From: Lytechinus variegatus
Taxonomy: Eukaryota; Echinodermata; Echinoidea; Temnopleuroida; Toxopneustidae
Direction of reading: 5' to 3'
Length of the DNA: 64,000 nucleotides
NCBI RefSeq assembly: GCF_018143015.1
Contig: NC_054742.1
Coordinates: 13,809,632-13,873,631, forward strand
Shown here: positions 12,301 through 24,300 of the stretch, piece after piece
Layout: the number at the start of each line of letters is the position of its first letter
Position numbering within the stretch: position 1 is the stretch's first letter
Notes under the pieces: model-generated
Told to the model about the DNA's origin: nothing
Database searches by the model: none
The model's input: only the letters and a program-made list of their open reading frames with translations
Position numbers and translations under genes: made by a program

Positions 12301-15300
12301 AACAAATAATGATCTTACATAAATCTCTTGAAGTGTCTGATGTACAATCCAGGGTTATAGTCCAATATATATATATTCCAGGTAGGCTGGGAAGATTCCT
12401 TATTGATGATGGCGATGATGAAACTGATGTTGAAGTCCGATGAATAATAAAAGTCACTGCAACGAGTTGAAATGTCCGTGAAGACGATGTTGATGATGAT
12501 TAACAGTCAATTTCAGCAATCCATGGGTTGAAGCGTGTTCATTGAACAGGTTGATGATGTTGATGAGAACTGATAATTTCTCTCTCAAAATAACTGCAAA
12601 CAGTTCATTGATGGTGGGCATAAACTGCTCTGATCTGATCTGGTGAAGTGATCTCATATGATGTGATGTGATCTCCTGCTCTCATATGATGTGATGATCA
12701 TCTTGAAAAATCTGCAGCTTTATACTAATTACAAGTGTTCTAGATCATTCTAAAATTTCAACTTATCTACAAGCTTCTAGAATTCACTCTTCTGGAAGCT
12801 TCTTTATTTCTAAAACATTCTTGAATGACCTCATTGAAATCAACATGGGTAAACAAAATACCTAAGCCTATTCATTTCCACTACCAATACAATTCTATTG
12901 TTTGGCTTTTCCCTATTCAACAATAAAACTCCTTGGCCTTTAAATAGGCAAGGCCTGCATAATAAAAAGACATTCTGGAAAGTTCTTTACAAACATGCTG
13001 TGGAATGTACTTGATCATTCTAGGCTATTCTTAAAGAGGAAATAACTAATAGATTAATGTAACTGCTTTCACAATTCTTCTACAATTATTCTTATATATA
13101 ACACCTCCCCCACCGGGGAAAAGAAAGCTTTACCGTAGTAAAGGTTTCTTTAAGATTACTTTTTTTTCTTTTAACTGCTCAAAGTCATCTTGATAAATCA
13201 TTTACAGTTATCGTGTACAAAGATATAGTACTTAACGAACATGTTAAAATAAATGAACATCAAAGATGTTTTCTTCAAATGACACACTTGGTCAAAATCA
13301 TGAATAATGTCACTTTTTATACTCTTGATAGAGCATCAGCAATTACATTATTCTTTCCCTTTATGTGTACAATTTTCAAAGGGAATGGTTGGAGCATTAG
13401 GCTCCATCTATACAGTCTTTGATTCTTTGTTTTAAATTTCTCCAAAAACACAAGAGGATTGTGATCTGTATAGACTGTAATCTCTCCATTGGTTAGATAC
13501 ACCTCAAACTGCTGAAGGGCTAGTACGAGACTCAGGGCCTCTTTTTCAATAGTTGAGTATTTCTTTTGAAACCAATTGAGTTTCTTAGAGAAGTAGCACA
13601 CTGGTTTTTCGATGCCTTCTTCATCTTCTTGGAGCAATACTGCTCCTACTCCAACATCACATGCATCAATAGCTACTTTGAATGGCTTTGTGAAGTTTGG
13701 AGCTGCCAAAACAGGCTCATTCACCAAAATGGCCTTTAATTTCTCAAATGATCTTTGACATTCGTCAGACCAAACATACTTCACTTTTGCCTTCAGCAGG
13801 TTTGTCAGAGGACTAACCACTGTACTGAAATTTGGAACAAATTTCCTGTAGAAGCCACTCATACCTAAGAATCTGAGCAATTCTTTCTTAGTTGTGGGAA
13901 TTGGGAAGTCTAAGATAGCTTGTGACCTTTGCCTTGGCAAATTCACTCTTCATCAGATTCACTACTAGATTGGCTTTGTCCAGCCTGTCAAACAGTGCTC
14001 GCAAATGATTCAGATGATCATTCCAAGTATCACTGTATACTAGGATGTCGTCTATGTATACGACACAATTGTCAAGTCCGGCAATCACTTGATTTGTCAA
14101 CCTTTGGAAGGTTGCTGGTGCATTTTTCATTCCAAAAGGCATGACTTTGCATTGAAACAAGCCTTCAGGTGTAACAAAGGCTGATATCTCTTTGGCTCGG
14201 TCAGTCAGTGGCACTTGCCAATATCCTTTAAGCAAGTCTATCTTTGTGATATAGGCAGAATTTCCAACCCTGTCAATACAATCTTCTAACCTAGGAATTG
14301 GATACGAGTCAGTCTTAGTTACTGCATTTACCTTTCGGTAATCAATGCAAAATCTCTGAGAGCCGTCTGGCTTTGGAACCATTACAATGGGAGAACTCCA
14401 ACTACTCTGACTCGGTTCGATTATGTCATTATCTAACATAAACTGTATTTCCTTATTCACCATTTCCAACTTGCTTGGATTGAGCCTATAAGGATTCTGT
14501 TTGATAGGTCTTACATCGCCTATGTCTACGTCATGTACAGTTAAAGGTGTACGACCTGGTTTGTCTTTACATACATTCTCATATCCTCTTAACAGGCCAG
14601 ATATATCATTTCTTTGATCTTCAGGCAGGTGTTTTAATGCCTCATCCATGTTTCCTAACATCTCTGAGTTAGATAACTTTATACCACATGGTTCGTTCTT
14701 GGATACATCTGTATAAGACAATTCATTATCTGTCTTTCCATAACATTCTTCTTCATGTACATTTACATGTTTTTCTTCTTTGACCTGTGTTGTACCTATT
14801 GGCTGACTAGCCTCTCGCTCAAAGTATTCTTTCAACATGTTTACATGACAAACTCTTTGAGACTTTCTTCGATCAGGGGTACTGATCACATAGTTGACAT
14901 CATTCAATTTCTTTTTGACTATGTAGGGACCACTAAACCTAGCTTTCAAGGGCTCACCTTGCAAAGGCAACAACACTAATACTTTGTCTCCAGGCTTGAA
15001 ACTTCGCTCTTTTGCATTTTTGTCAGCTTGAGCTTTCATTTTTCCCTGCGACTCTTTCAAGTGTTCCTTAGCCACATCACAAGCTTTTGAGAGCCTTTCT
15101 CTAAACTTTGACACATAGTCTAGAAGGTTTACATCATCATTCTGAACCATAAACCTCTCTTTGATAAGCTTTAGAGGACCCCTAACCTCATGACCATAGA
15201 CCAATTCAAATGGACTGAAACCTGTGGACTCATTCGGGGAATCCCTAGTTGCAAACAGTAGGAATGAGATCCCTTTATCCCAGTCATCGGGATAGTCTTC

Positions 15301-18300
15301 ACAATAAGCCCTAATCATGGTCTTCAAAGTCTGATGATAGCGTTCTAACGCTCCTTGGGACTGTGGGTGATAAGCAGAGGACTTGATCTGCTTTATTCCC
15401 AACTCCTTCATAACTTGCTGAAATATTCCTGACATGAAATTTGACCCTTGATCAGATTGAATTTCCTTGGGCAGACCATACCTAGTGAAAAACTGCACTA
15501 ACGCCTGCACCACTGTCTTTGCAGTGATACTCCTCAAAGGTATCGCCTCTGGAAACCGTGTAGACAAGTCCATAATCGTCAGGAGAAATCTGTGACCCGA
15601 CCTCGTTCTGGGTAAGGGTCCGACACAATCAACAAGAACCCTAGTAAAAGGTTCATCAAATGCAGGAATGGGTATCAATGGAGCAGGCTTGATAGAAGGC
15701 TGTGCCTTACCAATAATCTGACATGTGTGACATGTCTTACAGAAATGCACAACATCTTTGTGCATCTTAGGCCAATAGAAATGCCTCATAATTCTATCTT
15801 CTGTCTTCCGAATACCGACATGACCTGCCATAGGTAACTCATGAGCCATTTTCAGAATATCTGTGCGGTAACAAGGAGGAACTACAACCTGGTGAATTAT
15901 ACACCAATCTTCATCAGCTGGTCTCCGGGGAGGTCTCCATTTCCTCATCAAAATGTCATCTTTGACATAAAAGCACTCAGGAACCTTATCAGCCTCAGCC
16001 TCAGAACATGCTTTCTGTGACAAGCTTTTTAATTCTGGGTCTGCCTGTTGTGCCTGTACTAGGGAGGATTTACTAAACAAACTATCATTGTTAGCAACAG
16101 AGCCTTCAACACTATCCCCATTCAAATCCTTGAAAAAGGTTTCAGCTAACCAGACATCAGTACTCTCCTCTACATCAGCAGATTCCGCATCATCCTTTTC
16201 AGCTCTACGAGTCTGAGACCTAGTAACAACACAATCCGGGAAAATCCCTGGAAAATCTTCCTGCAACAATTCAGTTTCAGCTACCTCAACGGGCTTTTCC
16301 AAAACCACTGGAGATGCAACAACTTTATCTCCAGCCAAGTCGTTACCTAACAAGAAATCAACACCTTTCATGGGTAATTCTGGAACGACACCAACAGTCA
16401 CAGGACCACTAACTAGGTCACACTTTAAGTCGACCTTATGCAAAGGAACCGACATGAAATTTGGGCCAATACCTTGAACTAAGACGTTGGCATTCTCTGA
16501 ACTCTCCGGAGGAAGAGCCGAATCCCCTGGCACCATCAGGGACTGTGCAGCCCCTGTATCCCTAAGGATCACCACTGACCTACCAGCAGCACCAGTCGAA
16601 CAAGGGGATACTTCACCATCATGCAAAAAACTTCTAAAAGTTTCATCAACCTGTTTGACTTTATCAGCAAATACCAGAGAAACACTCTCAACATCTTGAT
16701 TGGGCTCTGATGGAACAAACTCCATCGAGGGAACACTTGTTTGCTTGACAAAACCCATGTCTTTCTTAGTTTTGGTTGGCATTCCAACCAATTTCCAACA
16801 TGATTCTTTCAAATGTCCCGATTTATGACAATGAGTACAAATTTTGGAACTACGACTCTCAGACCTTTTGGTTGATTCTGTGCCCGCACTAGCCTGATTC
16901 TTGTTAGTGTCTTTATCCTTGCTTGCATATTTTCCCTCACTAGGTTTATTGTGGGATTCAAATGACCCTTTACCTTTCTTTTTCCAATAATTCTTGAAAG
17001 GAGGCCTATCTCCACTACCTTTATGTGTGACCTCAAATTCATCAGCTACTATGGCTGCTTTACTGACTTCAGTAACTCTATGGTCATCTAAGTGAGATTT
17101 AATGCCAAAAGGAAGACTCTTTTTGAATTCTTCTAGGAGGACAACTTCCCTAAGGTGAACAAAATCTTTGTCAACTTTCAGTGATCTGTACCACTTATCG
17201 AACATCATTTCTTGTTCCCTAGCAAATTCAACATACGTCTGGCCTGTTTGTCTTTGCATGTTCCTAAATTTATGTCTGTACGCTTCTGGTACTAACTCAT
17301 ATGCATTGAGAATTGTTTCTTTTACTGTAGCATAGTCACATGATTGCATTTCAGAGAGCGAAGAATAGACTTTTGCAGCCTTTCCAACAAAAACACTTTG
17401 GAGGAGAAGAGTCCAGTATTCCTCGGGCCAATTCAATCTCTTGGCCACTTTTTCAAATGACACAAAATATGTATCAACTCCCTCTTCATCAAATTTTGGC
17501 ACAAGGCGAATGTTTTTCGCCAAATCAAAGCCTTGGGGAGATTTATCTTTAACAGAGATAGTATTTGCATGAGCTAACTCCATTTCTTTCAACTTTAACT
17601 GGTACTCCAATCTCATTTTCTCCATTTCAATGTTTTCTCTGATTCTTTCCTTCTCAAGGTTTTGTTTGATTCTCTCTTTTTCCAATTTAATGTTTGCCAG
17701 TTGGATCTGAGCATCCTCTGACATTTTGATAGAAGTTTCAGGCTCCTCTGTAAGCTTCATGTGACTAGCTAACAAGTCAATTATCTCTGCCTTCTTTAAA
17801 CCTGGGGCTAGAGATACACCCAAATGATCACAAACTGTTATCAAATCATCTTTCTTCAGTGACTTCAAATGATCATATGACAATTCTGTCTTTGCAAGAA
17901 ATTCTTCAACATCAAATGAAGCCATAGTGAATATATACAAATACAAGCAAGTAATAACACAGTACAGTATATTCTAGAACTTTCCAAAAATTTCCAAAAT
18001 GTTTCCAATTCAAATTGAGATTTGTTTCAAATTGACTTTCGTCTCAAATTGGTTTTCGTTTCCAGGAAAAACTGTTTATAATTTCAAACTGGCTTGTACA
18101 AATTTGGTTTCCGTTTCCCGGACAAGCCCCCAAAAATTATTTGTTACGATACTGCAACAAATAACAATCAAGATGTAATTTAAATTTCCCTTTTTTTTAT
18201 TACAGGAAATAATTATACATAAATAAAACAAATAATGATCTTACATAAATCTCTTGAAGTGTCTGATGTACAATCCAGGGTTATAGTCCAATATATATAT

Positions 18301-21300
18301 ATTCCAGGTAGGCTGGGAAGATTCCTTATTGATGATGGCGATGATGAAACTGATGTTGAAGTCCGATGAATAATAAAAGTCACTGCAACGAGTTGAAATG
18401 TCCGTGAAGACGATGTTGATGATGATTAACAGTCAATTTCAGCAATCCATGGGTTGAAGCGTGTTCATTGAACAGGTTGATGATGTTGATGAGAACTGAT
18501 AATTTCTCTCTCAAAATAACTGCAAACAGTTCATTGATGGTGGGCATAAACTGCTCTGATCTGATCTGGTGAAGTGATCTCATATGATGTGATGTGATCT
18601 CCTGCTCTCATATGATGTGATGATCATCTTGAAAAATCTGCAGCTTTATACTAATTACAAGTGTTCTAGATCATTCTAAAATTTCAACTTATCTACAAGC
18701 TTCTAGAATTCACTCTTCTGGAAGCTTCTTTATTTCTAAAACATTCTTGAATGACCTCATTGAAATCAACACGGGTAAACAAAATACCTAAGCCTATTCA
18801 TTTCCACTACCAATACAATTCTATTGTTTGGCTTTTCCCTATTCAACAATAAAACTCCTTGGCCTTTAAATAGGCAAGGCCTGCATAATAAAAAGACATT
18901 CTGGAAAGTTCTTTACAAACATGCTGTGGAATGTACTTGATCATTCTAGGCTATTCTTAAAGAGGAAATAACTAATAGATTAATGTAACTGCTTTCACAA
19001 TTCTTCTACAATTATTCTTATATATAACACTTGTAGATTATGTCCTAGGCAACCCGCATGCCAATTTTCGGCGCGACCGTGCGGTCGACGGCCGAGATCT
19101 TAGGGGGGGCCTGGGAGGCCCCCCCCGGCCATAGGAACTCCCCAAATACCCCGGCCTAGATAGGGTTAAAGTTCGTCAGATGACTGAAAGAAGTAGTTAG
19201 GCATATGAGCTCAACTCAATATGGCAAGCATTCAGTCAAGAACAAAAGTACCAAGTTATCTTCCTTGTCATTCCTTCTTAATATAAGGTGTTATTGAGTC
19301 GTTTAGTAATGCATCAAAGACATTTCTTATCTTTTGGTCTTCATGATGTTCCTTTCAGTAAAAGCAATTTCCTACCCATTGCCTGTAATTCTACATGTAT
19401 TCCAGCAATGCCAAGTAAGATCTTGATGGTAAGTACCCAACAAAGATCCACAGGCAAGAAATAAGAGCTATGATGACAATTATGATAATGAATAGAGACA
19501 TAATTCCTACACAAATGCATGTTAGGAACAGCTCAATTTCTTTGGAAATAATCATTTTATTTTGGGTCCATTTCATGGAAAACATTTCATATTCATGCTA
19601 ATCAGGCACAGTGGCTGATCTAATGAATGACAGAAATTACTCCCAGGTCTTTTTATCAAAGTTGAGACAATGGCAAATAGGGGATATAAACTCACAACCC
19701 AACAATTATGAGTCCATTGTGCAAACCACTAGAACACACGACCCATTGATGTAATCCATTTGAGAGTGTATATGAATGGGGGACAGTGAATTTACCATAT
19801 TTTTGTTAGGAGGTAGGATCATCCATGCAACATTCTCTTAACTGAAACAGAAAATTTCCAAGTCTGATCGGTTTTGTTAATGTAACTGGCAGCTGTCTCG
19901 CCCTATCCCTTTCTTTCTTTTCCTCAAAACATCTGATATTGCTTTACATACTCCGTTTACATTTTCTAAATACCAATGGTTGGATTTAGTATAGGAAAAA
20001 CATCCACTTTGAAAAAAAGAGATAAATATTTAGAGGTATATAAAAGCGTATTATTGGCAGTTTTAGTTATCACATTTTTTGCTTCTTCCTATTTTATTTG
20101 ATGAGAATATTGAACGATTCATATCTTTGTGAGAAGTTTGAATATGATACTGATAAGCATAACAATGTCAATCATTTTTTTAATGGTTTGGGTTATAAAA
20201 AAACGAATATGACCCGTTATTTACCTGATCTTAAGTTTATGACGAGAGAATTTGGCTGCAGAAGAAATGCAATTGATATGATCACAGCAATTATTTTTGA
20301 ATAATAATCATAATGATGATGACTCTGATGGCAATAACATTAAAGGGATTAAAGGAAAATATTCATATCTTTATACATAGCGTAGAATTCACTGAGCAAA
20401 ATGTCGAAAATTTCATCAAAATCGGATGACAATTTATAAAGTTATTGAAATTAAAAAATTAGTAATATTTTGTGAAAAAGAGTCATCATGAATATTCATT
20501 CGGTGGGCTGATGATGTCACATCCCCACTTTCCGTTATTACATAAAATCATAATTATTTCATACTTGTGTGAATAATATGTCTTCCTTATAATGAAATAA
20601 GTTGCAGCAATAAATATCTAATGCATTAAAACAGTTGTCAATTCAAATATTCTAGTGCTTGTAGGAAAAAAAGATTGAATAAACCTAATTTCATATAATA
20701 AAATACAAAAGAACAAGTGGAGATGTGACATCATCAGCCCACCTAATGAATATTCATGACGACTGTTTTCACAAAAGATTTCTAAACTTTAAAATTCAAT
20801 AACTTTGTTATTTTGTTATCCGATTTTGATGAAATTTTCAGTATTTTGCTCAGTGAATTATGCTCTATTTATAAAACTATAAATACTTTCAGCCCAGACA
20901 ATCCCTTTAATGATAATAAGAAGGTGAAGGAGAAGAATAATAATAATAATAATTACAATAACAATAATGATAATAATGATTATGATAATAGTAATACTAA
21001 TAATGATAATAATAATAATAATAACAATAATAAATGAATAAATAATGAGTGTGATCATTGCAGTGCACAGACGAGAGTTGGGAATGACAGCCTTCTTTAC
21101 TCATATATTTATAACGAGAACAATTTTGTAAGAATGCTAAAAACAAAGTATAAGACCTTTCCCCCGCCCCCCCCCCCCCCCCCCCAAACCGTGCACATTT
21201 GCAGGCAGAAAAAACCTTGAGACAAGAATACTACCATATCGGCCTGCAAAAGACCCGATCGATAGCTCATGAATATTCATGTAACAATAGCGAATGGGCG

Positions 21301-24300
21301 AGTAGTGTTGGGTGAGGAACATCGTACCGCTCTGTCATTGGTCAATTTTGAGCATAATGCCTTCACACATTCACCTTTGATCTGCCCATAGAAGTATGTG
21401 TATTGCTACACACAACCGTTATATCACACGTGTCTACAGGGGAAATCTTGATTCAGATCGTGGTAATATCCGAAATCAACTCTTCAAAATAATGATGCAA
21501 AAATAAAATTTTACTCAAAAAATGTCTATGTAAACCACTATTTTTTATATATATGATAAATTGAATTGTGAATTAATTGCCAGTATAACAACATAAAAAA
21601 CACAAAATATGGTGTTGATTTTCTGGCTGTAAAATTGGTTAAACAAAAAAAAAGTTATTGGGCACGTATACGTGGTACGTATACCTGCCAATGGCACGAG
21701 AGGGCTAAGGGCACGCATACATGTAGCTGCTAATGGCATTTAAAGAGTTAAAAATATGAATAAATTAATTTTGCATAAATTAGCATATTTAATGAATTTT
21801 AAAATTCTGTGTAGAAGTTTTGTATCCCCCACCTAGAGCTATCATATAAAGCAAACAGAATTGAAATCGGACTTTAAATGGCGAAGTAGTAGCATTTTGA
21901 AATTGTGGACGGACGACATCATCTTGCCCTTCGGGCCGGATGAGCTAAAAATTACATTTGTTGCAGATTTTATAATATTTTTCTCACAAGGAAAGCATTA
22001 GTACCTATATGGTACAACACCAAATATATTTATAAGAACTTGTCATGCCTCATACACCAGCTCATAGCCAAAGATCACCACACCAACTTCTAACAACCAT
22101 CAAACACAAGTAGCCTACAATAAGTGAGCAAATTCTGCCACAGCACCTTTTTGGAATAATTTACTATTAAAATAACAAAATATATCAATCATCATTAGAG
22201 GATTTCAAATTTAAACTGAAGTCTTATCTATTTTACTATTATCAGTTCTTGGCACCAAGACACTTATCAAAACTCTCTCATTCTTGTGTGTCTCAGAATA
22301 GAATATTTACAGAAAGATGGCGCTATGATGGTTGCCCTTGCATCACCATCCATTGCATCATTAGCTCAATTTAAAAAGTGTGGGAATGGTTAGAAGGAAT
22401 GGTAAGTGTTTGCTGAATTCACCGTCTCACTGCTTTTCCATCTTGTCGCAAGTATTTTGTTGAACACTGATCTTTACATTTCACAAGGCCACATTGATTA
22501 TTTAAGACTCATTCACTCCATTCCAATTGACTTTATACAGCTACTACCCAGATCTATCCAGTAGGCAATAGGCTAAAACAATAAAATGTATATCTACCTT
22601 GGATCCTGGTGTGTTGATGTACATATCCTCAAAGCATTCTCCTCAACTTCATCTAGCCTGTAGAAATGAGGTACTCCAAGGATTGCCGTTCTTACTACAG
22701 CAGAATTATCAGCTAGATGTTCGCATGAATCAGCATCATGACCATCATAATTCCTATTCCATAATCCTCTTGCTATGGCACTGGGTTCTTCACAGAACAA
22801 GGGATTGGCTATCACCTGGTTAAGAAGAAAAATATAACTTTGTTTAAATAAAAAACAATGAAAGGCCTGAATTTAAAACAAGATAGATTCTTAACAGTGC
22901 TCAATCTAAATGTATGCCTCCATTTTTGCCAGATCTTAAATATATTGTACACTTTAACTCATAGATTTTTTTTTCAATTTACTCATCAGGGGGGTGTTTC
23001 ACAAAGATTTAAGTATCACTTAGAGTCGCACTTAAATGCCGAGTTGCGTACGGTATGAAAGGCTTGACCGCATTGGTCAGATCATGCCATGAGGACGCGC
23101 ACGTACAGCGTATCTATCAATAAGATCGCACGTTGCATATCATGTACGCGTCGGCATTTAAGTGCAATTTAAGTCATACTTAAATCTTTGTGAAACACCC
23201 CCCATATCTTCCCTATGTTATGCATTTATGAACTGACTTTGATTATAATATATCTATTGGATCAATGATGCAACGAAATAGATATAACTTCAATCATAAT
23301 ATCTTAAAATATTAAGTTCAATGTATCTCACTTAATCACAAATTTTTAACTTTTATACTTTATAAAGCCTACTTTAAGTTTTTGGTAAATCCCATCCTCC
23401 CATAGTAAATTTCCTGAAGCTTTCAAAAAACAACCTAAAAAATTTCTGTTCAATTCTTTTTAATTTCTTGAAAAGGACATTGAGCAATGAGCACTCTACA
23501 GAGCACTTGAATTTGGCACAATATAAGTCCAATTTATTATTTTTTAGCTCATGCCGTGGCTTGGCGTCCATCATCTGTCGTCCGTCCACAATTTCAAAAT
23601 CCTTTTTCTTCTTCATTACAAGTCCGATTTCAATTCTGTTTGCTTTATATGATAGCATTAGGTGGGGGATTCAAAACTTCTACACAGAATTTTGAAAATC
23701 ATTAAATATGCTAATATATGGGCATTTTACAAAAATTCACATGAGGGTCACCAAATGCAAAGAATGCTTCTCCTTCTAAATAATTTGTTGACCAAATTTT
23801 ATTTTTTGCTTCAATCTGGTCACCAAACTTCTACACAATATTGAAATTTTGACTTGAAAATTATTTATACTAATTTATGCATATTTCTCGAAATTCACAT
23901 AAAATGCGTCTTCTTCTGTATTTGTTGACAGTTTAATTTTTTTTTCTTCCATCTGGTAGGGCTGTATGAGATTCCCCAAACATGTACACAGAATTTTGAA
24001 ATTTTGAGTAGAAAATCATTTATGCAAAATTTATTCATAATCACAAAAAATTGTTTCTTCTTTTTTACTTGGTGACCAACTTTGATTTTTTTTTCATCTA
24101 TCTGGTAGAGCTTCATGAGAGTCACCAAACTTACACACAGAATTTTGACATTTTGACTAGTTATAGTTATAAGTTCAAATGATACAAATTTGTAATTTTG
24201 ATTTCAAATGAAATATATTTTGAAAAATATTTCTTTGAAATACAGCGAGTAGCATCATGTGTAGTGGCACAAGTGGGGGTGGGGGCAGGGGCATGGTGCG

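Larger units (their letters stand above)
12216..19029 (-). mobile_element. Gmr1-like Ty3/Gypsy LTR retrotransposon, young and close to whole
   Basis: The element runs on the minus strand with two 888-bp LTRs, a tRNA-Pro-like primer site, a purine tract and a gag-pol region. It is flanked by CTTG on both sides, a 4-bp target duplication. Pol order is protease, integrase, reverse transcriptase, RNase H, so integrase precedes RT; that order with Gypsy-type sequences marks the Gmr1-like group known from deuterostomes. The LTRs differ at about one position by eye, so insertion is recent. The coding region looks almost complete, with about one break. It sits inside an older TTAA-flanked element in intron 6 of the LRR-ARH gene, opposite in orientation to neither (same strand as the host gene). 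Confidence 0.92.
11603..19169. mobile_element. TTAA-flanked inverted-repeat element, split by the LTR element
   Basis: TTAACCCTATCTAGGCCGGG at 11603 is mirrored by CCCCGGCCTAGATAGGGTTAA-type sequence ending at 19169, giving ~17-bp inverted ends flanked by TTAA, as in piggyBac-like elements. Internal pieces are 11607-12215 and 19030-19165; everything between is the LTR element. GC-rich ends (GGGGGGGCCT) stand out from the AT-rich surroundings. No transposase is visible, so it is non-autonomous. Confidence 0.75.

Noticed and set aside
12454-12657. 67-codon open frame, repeated identically at 18380-18583
   Set aside because: It lies in the LTRs and is identical only because the LTRs are; no recognisable motif.
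20098-20304. 68-codon plus-strand frame in LRR-ARH intron 6
   Set aside because: Antisense and intronic, with no conserved motif recognised.
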